Source of the DNA: Anaerolineae bacterium
Lineage (GTDB): Bacteria > Chloroflexota > Anaerolineae > 4572-78 > J111
Assembly (NCBI GenBank): GCA_023151115.1
Contig: JAKLJP010000001.1
Location: 1-64,000 of the forward strand
Direction of reading: 5' to 3'
Length of the DNA stretch: 64,000 nucleotides
The notes below the pieces were generated by a model. The model worked only from the letters and a program-made list of their open reading frames with translations, ran no database searches and was not told the origin of the DNA. Shown here in pieces: positions 1-7,792 of this stretch (its first letter is position 1; each line of letters starts with the position of its first letter). The translations under genes were made by a program, and so were the position numbers.

Positions 1-2
1 AG

Positions 3-506
3 CTGGCCCTTAAGAACTGTCCTTATCCGTTGGATGTAGCCCTGGAACGTTTCTATACGGGCAAAACTCGCAAACACAGCGCCCTGTTCCATTTCGGCAC
101 CGATGCCGTTAGCCAGAACTTGGCTGGCTGGTTCCACCAGTATAACCGCCGCCAAAGCATCGAAGCTGGAATTAAGGAAAGTAAACAGGTTTTTTACCTG
201 CATCACCTCAAGGTTCGTGCCGAACCGGCCATCTATCTCCAGGAATGCTTCGTAGTCTTTGCCGCCAATTTCATCCGCTGGGCGGCTCACTGGCTGGCTG
301 ATCAGGTCCAACCGGCGGAGAATGCTTTGAATGTGGGCAAGTTGGGGGTTAAACGGCAGGTTCAAGTGGCCGCCCATGTCTCGGCTCAGGTGATCCAGGA
401 TTCAGATGGTAAATTGTTAAAGTTCAGTGAGCACAGCGCTTTTGCGGGCCAGGTGCTCAAAATAGCGGGCAATGATGCCTCGCCACCCTGTAATCTAAAA
501 TCTTGA
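3..506 (+). CDS. C-terminal part of an IS4-type DDE transposase, cut by the window edge
   Basis: The frame is open from base 3, so the 5' part lies outside the window; the TTG at 30 is not a real start. The protein contains a Tyr followed by Arg, Glu and Lys in the spacing Y-(2)-R-(3)-E-(6)-K (YNRRQSIEAGIKESK), which is the YREK signature around the catalytic Glu of IS4-superfamily transposases. Only the last third of the enzyme is visible, so the subfamily cannot be named. About 60 residues follow the last hydrophobic block. No terminal inverted repeat could be matched because the left end is missing. Confidence 0.8.
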   Translation: MALKNCPYPLDVALERFYTGKTRKHSALFHFGTDAVSQNLAGWFHQYNRRQSIEAGIKESKQVFYLHHLKVRAEPAIYLQECFVVFAANFIRWAAHWLADQVQPAENALNVGKLGVKRQVQVAAHVSAQVIQDSDGKLLKFSEHSAFAGQVLKIAGNDASPPCNLKS

Positions 507-803
507 AGTTTTATACCGTTTTTCGTCGAATCGCATCTGATTGCACAACCGTTACGCTAAGACCTTCAGATGTGGTTTAGAGGGCGAAATTTGCTTTCGC
601 CATCGTCCACCAAATTTTGTCTCTGGACAGTCTCTGGACAAACATAAGGCGCAGCAACGGTAAACAACGATAACTTTGCTCATTGCGGTCCCTCATACTC
701 TTTATGGTCCAACCATTACCTAGCGAATCTGAACGAGCTGGCCCTTGATTTGAGCTGGGTTGCCCGGCGCTCCCGATCCTGAATCGGCAAATTCCTGCAC
801 AGC
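507..803. other. Gene-poor stretch behind the transposase
   Basis: No convincing gene. It holds a 7-bp inverted repeat CATCTGA/TCAGATG (about 532-571), a hairpin GGCGAAA/TTTCGCC (583-601) and the 10-mer TCTCTGGACA twice at an 11-nt step (620 and 631). One of these may mark the right end of the IS, but this cannot be shown without the left end. The frame of the next gene stays open upstream from about 648, apart from one TGA at 780. Confidence 0.4.
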
Positions 804-1130
804 TTGATCAAGGGATATGCCGGCTTTTCAACCAACCAGGAGTTGATGGACGCTCTCAGTATCCTGGCCACCCGACTGGAGGATAGTGATGAAGTGCAGC
901 AACGGGCGAAAGAAGTCACGATCTTAACGGTCAACGAACTTTCGCCCGGTACGATTGTTCTAGGCCAGGCTCGCCGCTGTGCCACACCTGGCTGCCCCAT
1001 CCTATTTGTTCGCACGCATCCCCACCAAAAGTACCACAGTAAAAGCTGCGCTGAACTGAGTAAAAGCCTTAGGCAAACCAAAATTAGAAAGAATTTTAAC
1101 CCCAAGCTGGTAACTTCTTCGACCATCTAG
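804..1130 (+). CDS. Small zinc-ribbon-like protein, possibly a broken gene
   Basis: The 108-residue frame from a TTG has a helical first half and a Cys-rich second half (CATPGCPILF, then KYHSKSC). The C-x4-C ... C-x3-C layout resembles the zinc finger at the C-terminus of CGNR/ABATE-type regulators. The same frame is open from about 648 and reads like protein there (NLNELALDLSWVARRSRS), but a TGA at 780-782 interrupts it. The visible gene may therefore be the 3' half of a longer, now broken gene. The minus-strand frame over the same bases has no recognisable features. The function is not known; being a real, expressed gene is uncertain. Confidence 0.4.
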   Translation: MIKGYAGFSTNQELMDALSILATRLEDSDEVQQRAKEVTILTVNELSPGTIVLGQARRCATPGCPILFVRTHPHQKYHSKSCAELSKSLRQTKIRKNFNPKLVTSSTI

Positions 1131-1147
1131 TAGATCCCTGATCGTAA

Positions 1148-3310
1148 CTACGCTTCACTGAATCTTCCGTCGACTACAAATTTTATCTCTACCTTCGGCA
1201 ATTTTTGATCACCCTCTGCTTTAATAAAATTCATGACCGTACGTTGGATCGTCGTTCGCAGCCTATTTTCCAGCCAATCCTTGGCAAATTCACTACTGAC
1301 CGCCACCGTAAACTTTAAGCCCTCCCTGGCAATCAATCGAGTATCTTTGACCCATGTCTCAAAGGTGCCTCGCGTCATCTGCAATTGCAACTGGCTTAAA
1401 ACTTGTCCCCAGAGAATCTCAGTCTCTCGCGGCTCGACAATTCCCTCCCTCTGAACCAGCTTAGGCGAATCAGGAGACAAAAAGCCAGACAGTTTATTAT
1501 TTCCCCGGCATGATTGATCTCCTTGTTCAATTCGATTCTGGCTTCCGGCCGAGGGGACAACTGCCGGGAGGAACAGATCCGGCGCTATCGAGTGAGCCTG
1601 GGAGTGGTGATACCGGATGACGGCAGCCACAGGGGCCGCTTCTACTCCGGCAAAGATTTCGGCAAACTGGGCGAAAAGATCAACGTGCTCCGGCGGGATC
1701 GCCAGCGCTGTGTCGGGGATAAGTTCCCCACCCCCCATTTTCATCTCCGTGACCGCTTGCTCAAACAGGGACAGGGTCGCCTCAGCCACCAAAGCAAAGC
1801 GCAGATACAGTTCGTCCACCACCGCGTCCTTGGCCAGATGGCTGTAGATATACCCAGGCCCCAAATGATTGGCCCTGGCATAAAGTAGAACAGCCTTGAC
1901 CTTCCGAGGGTCAAGCGGCGGCTGTTTATGACACAGACGACTCAAGCCGGCCCCCGAAAGACCGCCCCCGGTCAGAAGCTTTTGAAGTTCAAAGGCTAAT
2001 GTATTACCTCGATCAGTCTCTTCTGAAATTTCATTATTTTCAACAACATGGAGTACTGATTCTTCAGAGTACTTTAAAGAGTCACTATTTTCCACGTTCT
2101 CTAGAGGTGATGTCATATTTTTCAACGTTTCTGAAGGGGTCATGTCACGTTTTTCAACGTCTTCCAGATCATTCGTGTCATAAAATTCCACGTTTTCAGG
2201 TGAGGTCATGTCATAAAATTCAACGTTTGAGTCCGGGATGATGTCATATTTTTCAACGTTCTGTAGGCCAGAGGACATCTCTGAAGAAAGGCGCGGCTGC
2301 CGGCTCCAAAATTCGGCCGGTATTTCCTCCAGCAGGGGGTCCTGCATCATGCTGACCCGGACAGTAAGTTTATGCTTTTGATTATCAAGTAATTGGAAAA
2401 AATGCTCGGCATAAGGTTGAGTTAGCAGCAGCCGCAGGTTGTAACGGGACTGGCCGAGTAGCGCTGCTAAATCCTTTTTGCGCCAGGTGTAGCTATCGCG
2501 CAGCTCCCCTTTATCCGGGTTATAGTAACAACGAGAGCGCAGTACCATAACCAGCCAAGCCATTGCCGGTCCCAATTCGGGTACCCAATTGAGGCGGAAG
2601 TATTGGCGGCAAATAGTATGACCAATCTCGGTCAAATGAGTATGCAGCCCCGCAAGCTTCTGTTCCAGCTCAGCCGCCCTGGTCGCAGGCAGATCTTTCA
2701 TTCTAAGACCGGTCGCCACTTCGATCAACCCTGTTAAGGGCAGGGGGGCCTCAAACCGTTGCGCCGCCGCCGGGTAGTATTTCTCCAACAGTGTCAATGC
2801 CTCTCGGCTCTTCAGGTCGAGTAATTTAAGAATGGCCTGCTCGATGCTGGCAAAGTTGGCGGTGGGACATTCCTGCCGGAAATACTCGCCCAACCCGGTC
2901 ATATGCTCAGGCGTCAAGGGGATGGAGAGATAAACCGTATATTTGTAGGGCAGAGGTTGGTAAGTTTTGCTGGCGCGGTGGATAATACCCTTCTGGTATT
3001 CAATATCTGGTATGAACCAGTGGCGCAGCGAATTCTCTTTTAGCACCCGGCCCACGGTGCGGCGCTCCAGCCCAATCTCGTCGGCAATGATGGATTGAGA
3101 GATGGTACATTGATCGTTGCTCTCTCGCCAGCAAGCCTGCTGGAGGGAAACAATGATCCAGGATAAGCTAGGGCCCAGCCGATTGACCCAGTATTCAATA
3201 TAGTAGTTGGGAATCAGGAATCGTTGCTGCGGCTTGACCACCCGATCATATTCGGTTAGGTAAATCCCTGTTACCAGGGCTTTGGGGTCACGGCCCGGAA
3301 GGTATGTCAC
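1148..3310 (-). CDS. Plasmid-type replication initiator with winged-helix N-terminus and DnaA domain-I-like C-terminus
   Basis: The 720-residue protein starts at a GTG with AGGAAAG about 9 nt upstream. Residues 20-350 look like two related winged-helix blocks (for example EIGLERRTVGRVLKEN and DLAALLGQSRYNLRLLL), as in Rep proteins that bind iterons. Residues 375-445 are low-complexity, with degenerate NVExxDM units. The last 85 residues (ETEILWGQVLSQL ... TFETWVKDTRL ... FAKDWLENRL) match DnaA domain I, the part of DnaA that recruits the DnaB helicase. I infer an initiator that melts its own origin and recruits the host helicase. It is preceded by a long control region and lies with partition and translocase genes. 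It could also be a prophage or ICE initiator. Confidence 0.75.
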   Translation of the reverse strand: MTYLPGRDPKALVTGIYLTEYDRVVKPQQRFLIPNYYIEYWVNRLGPSLSWIIVSLQQACWRESNDQCTISQSIIADEIGLERRTVGRVLKENSLRHWFIPDIEYQKGIIHRASKTYQPLPYKYTVYLSIPLTPEHMTGLGEYFRQECPTANFASIEQAILKLLDLKSREALTLLEKYYPAAAQRFEAPLPLTGLIEVATGLRMKDLPATRAAELEQKLAGLHTHLTEIGHTICRQYFRLNWVPELGPAMAWLVMVLRSRCYYNPDKGELRDSYTWRKKDLAALLGQSRYNLRLLLTQPYAEHFFQLLDNQKHKLTVRVSMMQDPLLEEIPAEFWSRQPRLSSEMSSGLQNVEKYDIIPDSNVEFYDMTSPENVEFYDTNDLEDVEKRDMTPSETLKNMTSPLENVENSDSLKYSEESVLHVVENNEISEETDRGNTLAFELQKLLTGGGLSGAGLSRLCHKQPPLDPRKVKAVLLYARANHLGPGYIYSHLAKDAVVDELYLRFALVAEATLSLFEQAVTEMKMGGGELIPDTALAIPPEHVDLFAQFAEIFAGVEAAPVAAVIRYHHSQAHSIAPDLFLPAVVPSAGSQNRIEQGDQSCRGNNKLSGFLSPDSPKLVQREGIVEPRETEILWGQVLSQLQLQMTRGTFETWVKDTRLIAREGLKFTVAVSSEFAKDWLENRLRTTIQRTVMNFIKAEGDQKLPKVEIKFVVDGRFSEA
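2081..2260. repeat. Six 18-bp direct repeats inside the rep gene
   Basis: Copies start at 2081, 2112, 2144, 2177, 2210 and 2243, with the core GTCATATTTTTCAACGTT (positions 2112 and 2243 identical; the others differ by one to five bases). Steps are 31, 32, 33, 33 and 33 bp. Because two steps are not multiples of three, the copy at 2112 is read in a different reading frame from its neighbours, yet keeps its DNA sequence. This suggests that the DNA, not the peptide, is conserved: an iteron-like array within the initiator gene is the likely reading. Confidence 0.7.
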
Positions 3311-3483
3311 AGCAGATTGCTTTCCTGATAAACGGCATTTCTGTCATTAAATAGGTGGGAGGACTCGCCCGGATTCTGCTCGTGAATCTCTTGTCCTTCC
3401 CTTCATGCTTCTCGGATTCCGGCTCAAGTGGGACGTTAAGTCCTGAATTGCCAAAAAGAGCTGCCAAATTTTCAAAATACCGC

Positions 3484-3512
3484 TTGACAAGGAAAAAGAA
3501 ATCTGCTATTAT
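3484..3512 (+). promoter_or_regulatory. Strong sigma-70-type promoter for the antisense RNA
   Basis: TTGACA (3484-3489), 17 bp, TATTAT (3507-3512), with TGC directly before the -10 (extended -10). It points to the right, away from rep, into a region with no protein gene. Start of transcription is expected at about 3518. Confidence 0.8.
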
Positions 3513-3517
3513 TGATT

Positions 3518-3668
3518 ACGTGCTAAGCAGAAAAGCGCGAGGGCGCACTTCTCCCTTTCCCATCTAAGGGACCTTTAGCACGTGAGAGTTGGCAGCTCTC
3601 ACCGAGTATTTCTCAACACATTATTCGAGCGAATAGCACAAAAGACTTGTTGGCGCAAGTCTTTTTGC
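3518..3668 (+). ncRNA. Candidate antisense copy-control RNA opposite the rep leader
   Basis: An RNA starting near 3518 would fold into an outer stem ACGTGCTAA/TTAGCACGT (3518-3526 with 3575-3583) enclosing a GCGC/GCGC and a CCCTT/AAGGG hairpin. A second hairpin follows, GTGAGAG/CTCTCAC (3582-3588 with 3596-3602), then an intrinsic terminator (3641-3666). The loops of the second hairpin and the terminator both begin UUGG, fitting the YUNR U-turn motif known from antisense RNAs such as those of R1 and pIP501. The minus-strand promoter at 3866-3894 would transcribe the opposite strand as the leader of rep. Promoter, folds and terminator are seen; the role in copy number is inferred. A tRNA-like or 6S-like RNA is less likely. 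Confidence 0.7.
3641..3666 (+). terminator. Intrinsic terminator of the antisense RNA
   Basis: Perfect 9-bp stem AAAGACTTG/CAAGTCTTT with the loop TTGGCG, running into five T. No gene of this strand ends near it, so it must serve the short transcript from 3518. Confidence 0.8.
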
Positions 3669-3677
3669 TTTTAAAGG

Positions 3678-3842
3678 CCGAAACGTTGGCGACGTTCCGA
3701 CTCCACAAGCAAAGCCACCCTGCCGGCAGCTCATACCAAAGCCGCGGACCAGCCGGAACGTTGGCGACATTCCGACAAGTGAACTTCCACTGGCAGCTTG
3801 CACAGACCGGCAAACCAGCCGAAACGTTGGCGACGTTCCGAC
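3678..3842. repeat. Three 24-bp palindromic repeats: candidate parC centromere or iterons
   Basis: Copies at 3678-3701, 3753-3776 and 3819-3842 share CCGRAACGTTGGCGACRTTC followed by CGAC. Each is an imperfect palindrome, CGRAACGT/ACRTTCCG around TGGCG. The steps are 75 and 66 bp. They lie downstream of parR and upstream of rep, inside the predicted rep leader. They could be ParR binding sites (parC), Rep iterons, or hairpins in the rep mRNA whose loop matches the antisense RNA loops (all contain TTGGCG). Confidence 0.7.
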
Positions 3843-3865
3843 TCGATAAGCCGAGTCAAGAGTCC

Positions 3866-3894
3866 ATTATAGACTATAACCGTCTCAGAGTCAA
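3866..3894 (-). promoter_or_regulatory. Promoter for rep with a leader of about 550 nt
   Basis: Read on the minus strand: TTGACT (3894-3889), 17 bp, TATAAT (3871-3866). Transcription would start near 3859, pass the three palindromes and the antisense RNA locus, and reach the rep GTG at 3310. Confidence 0.7.
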
Positions 3895-4123
3895 CAGGTT
3901 TTATACTATATTTAGTAGATTTTCTAAGCAAGCTATACAACATATAGTAGTATGTCATTCCGTAGACAGCCGCAAGTTGCACCTTTTATCTTCCCTCTGT
4001 TAGCTTATGTCAAGTTTAATTCCTGATTTTTAACTCTGCCGATAAAATCTGCCAAATATCGTCTCCTGATGGATTTAGTGCCAGAATTCTGAAATCAAGT
4101 AGTTACGAACAGCCCCAGTACGC
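3895..4123. other. AT-rich stretch between parR and the rep promoter
   Basis: No gene. It is clearly AT-richer than its surroundings, especially 3898-3960, with an inverted repeat ACATA/TATGT (3940-3955). A DNA-unwinding element of a replication origin would fit here, next to the palindromic repeats, but nothing in the sequence proves it. Confidence 0.4.
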
Positions 4124-4429
4124 TCAGAACCCAAGCTTCAGTAATTTACTGCTGTACTTATCATCGTCCAGCGGTTCCCTTACATTTTCTTTTAACACGC
4201 CCTGCACCCTGAGGAGTCGCACCTCGGAATGGAGTTCATTTATCAACCCCATAACATCATCAAGGGTCGGCTGCGCTCGTACCATTCCTAAATACTGACG
4301 CAGCGCTTCGCGAACAGTGCGGCTTTTTTCGCCATCAGGCATCTCATCCAATGCGGCCAAAATATCCGCATCTCCGAGGGGGTCAAAATTAAATAATCTC
4401 TTTAAAAATTTCTTTTTAGCCACAGTCAC
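4124..4429 (-). CDS. parR: ParR-like DNA-binding partner of the actin-like protein
   Basis: A 101-residue basic protein starting at GTG with GGAG upstream. The middle (ADILAALDEMPDGEKSRTVREALRQYLG) has the look of a ribbon-helix-helix arm and two helices, as in ParR/StbB adaptors that bind a centromere and cap ParM filaments. Residues 60-90 are an amphipathic helix. It lies 35 nt behind the actin-like gene, the usual parM-parR order, and in front of the palindromic repeats. The assignment rests on size, fold and position, since ParR proteins share little sequence. Confidence 0.65.
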   Translation of the reverse strand: MTVAKKKFLKRLFNFDPLGDADILAALDEMPDGEKSRTVREALRQYLGMVRAQPTLDDVMGLINELHSEVRLLRVQGVLKENVREPLDDDKYSSKLLKLGF

Positions 4430-4464
4430 CGACTCCAGAAACTTATGGCACCATGTAACAACTA

Positions 4465-5466
4465 TTAGTTAGTTCTCTCCACATTTCTTTCCAAGAATGC
4501 GGCAAACTTGGCATACCCCAGCGCGTTCGCGAACTGCGGATCGGGTGCGATTCGGGCCTGCTTAAAGTGCTTCAACAGCCGGCTACCCAAGAGGTAGGCG
4601 CCGCCGCCGGTAATGATGATGCTCTTGAGCCGACCTGACCCTCCCCAAATATGCGTAGACTTGGCAAAAATGGCATCGGCCATGGTATCCATCAGATTAC
4701 CGACGACCGGATTCAGGTCAATAGTGCTATCAAAATAATCCACTTTTCCCTCTAGTATCGCTGCCATAATCTCGTGATCACTCAAATCCAACAAGTCAAA
4801 GTAGCCACGCTGGCTAAAGAAGTCCCGCACGGCTCGCATGATGTCCCAGGCGCCCTTGTCAACTGAGTCTGTCTCGCTTGGCACTTCAGCCAACTGGTGC
4901 ACTGTAAGCATGTTGGTAGTCTTACCCCCAATATCAATGACCCCATGCGCTTTATCAGCCACTTCTTTATTGACTACTCGACCGGCATCGTCCATAGCCA
5001 GGTGTAGTACTGTTCCGACTGGCTGCATGACCACCCGGCAGTTGATCACCTCAATCCGTTGAGCCGACCGACCTTCTATTTCAACCCGATGCTCACGCTC
5101 GAAGATATCTTTCAGTTCAGCCTTACCAGCATCATAATAAGCGATAGGCAAGCCAGTCACGACAGTCATTCTGACGGAGGTTCCTGTCGTAATTTGGCTA
5201 AAGGCGGCCAGCATCAACCGACGATAATCATCCGAGGCATACCAATGGGGATCTTCGCGCCGGGTGGCAAACCGGCTGGAATGCAAGGCCAGATCACCAA
5301 TTAACCATTGACTTCCTTTGTCCTTTAGAACAATACCCTTGTTATGGCCATTCAAGCCAAAGCGGCTGCGCTCCGGCGTTCCAACGACACTGGGAAAGCT
5401 AATCTTCCTGCCGCCCTCGGCGACCGCCTTTAGGCCATTGTATCCGATATCAATTCCTGCATTCAT
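4465..5466 (-). CDS. parM: ParM/Alp-type actin-like segregation ATPase
   Basis: The start is the ATG at 5466 (MNAGIDIGYNGLKAV), preceded by AGGAGG at a 5-nt distance; a longer frame to 5571 has no ribosome site and no actin homology. The 333-residue protein shows the actin/Hsp70 nucleotide-binding blocks: phosphate-1 (GIDIGYNGLKA), a central VTGLPIAYY, phosphate-2 (GVIDIGGKTTN) and the adenosine motif (IIITGGGAYLLG). Such proteins form filaments that push plasmid copies apart. ParR follows, so this is a type II partition operon. The 260 bp upstream hold no gene and should carry the promoter. It implies a low-copy replicon. Confidence 0.85.
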   Translation of the reverse strand: MNAGIDIGYNGLKAVAEGGRKISFPSVVGTPERSRFGLNGHNKGIVLKDKGSQWLIGDLALHSSRFATRREDPHWYASDDYRRLMLAAFSQITTGTSVRMTVVTGLPIAYYDAGKAELKDIFEREHRVEIEGRSAQRIEVINCRVVMQPVGTVLHLAMDDAGRVVNKEVADKAHGVIDIGGKTTNMLTVHQLAEVPSETDSVDKGAWDIMRAVRDFFSQRGYFDLLDLSDHEIMAAILEGKVDYFDSTIDLNPVVGNLMDTMADAIFAKSTHIWGGSGRLKSIIITGGGAYLLGSRLLKHFKQARIAPDPQFANALGYAKFAAFLERNVERTN

Positions 5467-5726
5467 AACAGCCTCCTGTAACGTTTTTTGTAACATCGCT
5501 AAATCTGGGAATAATAGAATTTCAAGTAAGGTTATTAACCATTCGTCCCTCATAAACCGCGGAGGGAACACACTTCAAAGTGCCGAATAATTCCTCTTGT
5601 TGGGGTGGTCAGGGCAATCGCAGCGCTGTTAATGATATCCATTACAGATTTTTGCATTGTTAATTAAGACGAGTGCCGGTTTGAGCCTACTGCCTCGTTA
5701 GCCTGCCTGACCTGGGTCGCCCGAGA

Positions 5727-6164
5727 TCAATCTTCCAAATTGCTAAAGGCATCCTGGTCAATGACCATGTTCCCGGGCCCTCTCAGTTGACCAGGGGGCA
5801 AAGCTGGCGGATAGACAGGCATCAAAGACAATGAGTCAGATGAGGCCAGGGCCAAATCAGAGGTTACCTTGGTCAACTGCACCACTGACCTTGACTGGTC
5901 GTTAAAAGCGCGCACCACAGTGTTATATTCGTCATGAGTGCGCTTTTTGCGAATGCCGCCGATAATGATGGCGGTAGCAACCGCTCCACAGAGGATCAAA
6001 ATTAACAGACCCAGGTAAAGAAGAATCCCCATCCCCACAGGATCCCCTTCCCGGGCTAGCTGGATGATCCAGATGGTCAACCCGACTAAAGCGGCAACGA
6101 CCACGAATACAGGTACGATGCTCGTTGTGAGAAAACAACCGGGTCTTTTCTCCCTATTATCCAA
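5727..6164 (-). CDS. Small two-helix membrane protein of the plasmid-like module
   Basis: I start it at the TTG at 6164 (LDNREKRPG), because AAAGGAGGT ends 4 nt before it; the frame extends to a GTG at 6194 without a site. Two membrane helices lie at about residues 13-36 and 47-70, joined by a short loop, followed by a soluble tail of about 70 residues with a Pro-rich stretch (PVYPPALPPGQL). No family is recognised. It is co-directional with the FtsK-like gene 55 bp upstream and may belong to the DNA transfer or surface-spread functions of the element. Confidence 0.6.
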   Translation of the reverse strand: MDNREKRPGCFLTTSIVPVFVVVAALVGLTIWIIQLAREGDPVGMGILLYLGLLILILCGAVATAIIIGGIRKKRTHDEYNTVVRAFNDQSRSVVQLTKVTSDLALASSDSLSLMPVYPPALPPGQLRGPGNMVIDQDAFSNLED

Positions 6165-6219
6165 ACTGACCTCCTTTCTTTCGATCCTGTTCACTTTTGG
6201 ATACCTATATGTTTAGACT

Positions 6220-7788
6220 CTATTGGTAAGTTTTCCGCGCTCTCTCTTCTCTAAGCCGTTGGTAATAAGGGGAACGTGGTTCAAAGCCCTCTTTGAGTCG
6301 ATTCACTTCCTCAATGACATCAGCAGCGTATCTAATATGTTTTTCGTGAGTACGCCGTTTAATACCAAACGTAGCTTCGGCTTGACTGATCGAGAAAGAT
6401 TTATAGTAAAAGTATAGGGCCAGCGTGTAGGCATCCACGACAATTTCGCGGTTGCTCCCCTTGAAAACCAGCACCGGTTCCAGATCGAGGGCCTCATTGA
6501 TAGCGGGCTGCTCTATGGTCGACTCGCTACCCTCGGCCAGGATTACAGGGTCTACTGGCCGAGGGTCCGCAATTGGATTCCGCACCAACCGGTCAAAATC
6601 CTGCTTGGTCGGTTCGGCAACCTGGAAGCGGCTCTTGATGTTGAAATTTGTACTGCTGGCCGCTGCGGTAGTATCGGGAGAGATCTTCAAAAAATCGCCC
6701 CTAAAGGTTAGAAGATGCGCACCAGCGTGCGGTATACCGGTTAAGTTGCGGCTGACTTGATCGTCGAAGACGTGACCGATATACCGTATTCCCAGGTTAC
6801 GCATCAGGGCATCTGAGGTATTTGAAATCTTTGGATCCTGAGCTCCCAGAACTACAAAGATGTTATATTTGGCCCCAAAGGCTGCCAACTGAGATATTTT
6901 GATGAGCCGGTCCTGGTAAACGTATTTACCACCAGACGCCTGTGCACCCAAGACCGCCTCATCTAATAACTCATCTATCACCAAGACGAGAGCATAGGCA
7001 TCCTGAATATTACGCCCCTTACGACGTAGCCACTCGGCATAGACACCATTAATAGTTAACTCAGCATCTTTGTCGTTATAAGCCAGGGGACACCATAAAT
7101 GCTCAGCGTTAGTAAATTCGCCGACCACGTAGGCGTTTAGATCTTTCTTTCTGATGCCCAGGGTGTGGTGGGTATCGACAATAGCTAGGCGCACCTGGCT
7201 AGGTTTATAGGCTTGCATAATAGCAAAGATAATCGACTCAACCGTTACGGACTTGCCGCTCCTGGTCATGCCGGCGACCAGGGTTTGGCCCTCAAGGGTG
7301 AATTTAACCAATTTGCGACCTGCCCCCAGCCCAATACCCTCCGGCGCAGGTAAATCAGCGCGGGTGTATTGCTGCCAAAAACCTTCATCCAGTTGATACT
7401 GGAAGATAATTCTGTCTTTATCCTGGCGGGCCATCACGCCATCAACTCTGGCGGAAACCTGGACGGCCTGCAAGGTAGATAAAGAGAGCACCTTGCGCAT
7501 GGCTGCGGCCGAGATCTGCTGGGTATCAAGATTGATGGGGATCTCGAAAAAGCGGGCCCCACGAGCAGGCTCACCGTTAACGGGATTAGCCAAGGGGATT
7601 CCTTCCCGGTGAAGTACCTGTAGGGTAGCCCACAAGTATTTCAAGGCCATCCCCCGGGTTACATCCGAGCCGCTCATAGGCGGTATGTGTCCGTTATAGG
7701 GTGTGACTTGAGGCGGCGCAGCAGGTGCGGATAAGGTCATCTTCTGCTGCTTTCTCTTGCCCCAGCTCAGCCCCAAAAAATTAACCAT
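6220..7788 (-). CDS. FtsK/SpoIIIE-like DNA translocase of the mobile module
   Basis: A 522-residue P-loop ATPase. Walker A is GMTRSGKS (about residue 175), Walker B is ALVLVIDEL (about 270), followed by an FtsK-type sensor region (NIFVVLGAQDPKISNT) and a motif that names the nucleotide-bound arginine side (MRNLGIRYIGHVFDD). The last 90 residues (YTLALYFYYKSFSISQAEATFGIKR) look like a winged helix. It lacks the N-terminal membrane block of chromosomal FtsK. AICEs and Streptomyces plasmids move double-stranded DNA with one protein of this kind (TraB/TraSA), so a conjugative role is likely. Its small membrane neighbours could supply the membrane anchor. GGGTGAG precedes the ATG. Confidence 0.8.
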   Translation of the reverse strand: MVNFLGLSWGKRKQQKMTLSAPAAPPQVTPYNGHIPPMSGSDVTRGMALKYLWATLQVLHREGIPLANPVNGEPARGARFFEIPINLDTQQISAAAMRKVLSLSTLQAVQVSARVDGVMARQDKDRIIFQYQLDEGFWQQYTRADLPAPEGIGLGAGRKLVKFTLEGQTLVAGMTRSGKSVTVESIIFAIMQAYKPSQVRLAIVDTHHTLGIRKKDLNAYVVGEFTNAEHLWCPLAYNDKDAELTINGVYAEWLRRKGRNIQDAYALVLVIDELLDEAVLGAQASGGKYVYQDRLIKISQLAAFGAKYNIFVVLGAQDPKISNTSDALMRNLGIRYIGHVFDDQVSRNLTGIPHAGAHLLTFRGDFLKISPDTTAAASSTNFNIKSRFQVAEPTKQDFDRLVRNPIADPRPVDPVILAEGSESTIEQPAINEALDLEPVLVFKGSNREIVVDAYTLALYFYYKSFSISQAEATFGIKRRTHEKHIRYAADVIEEVNRLKEGFEPRSPYYQRLREERARKTYQ

Positions 7789-7792
7789 TTTC

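Noticed and set aside
2081..2260. CRISPR-like array of direct repeats
   Set aside because: The repeats are imperfect, the gaps between them are only 13-15 bp and the whole lies inside the rep coding frame; no cas genes are present.
3518..3602. tRNA or 6S RNA
   Set aside because: The outer stem with two inner hairpins looks cloverleaf-like, but no CCA end, anticodon arm or T-loop sequence is present, and the 5' and 3' ends of the whole transcript do not pair as in 6S RNA.
3613..3813. Leader peptide gene of rep on the minus strand
   Set aside because: The 66-codon frame spans the palindromes and the terminator hairpin; its repeats come from the palindromic DNA and there is no ribosome site. 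It could still be translated, but nothing supports it.
3678..3842. Short CRISPR remnant
   Set aside because: Only three copies with uneven gaps (51 and 42 bp), each palindromic, between partition and replication genes.
4465..5571. Longer ParM starting at 5571
   Set aside because: The extra 35 residues have no actin homology and no ribosome site; AGGAGG before the ATG at 5466 decides the start.
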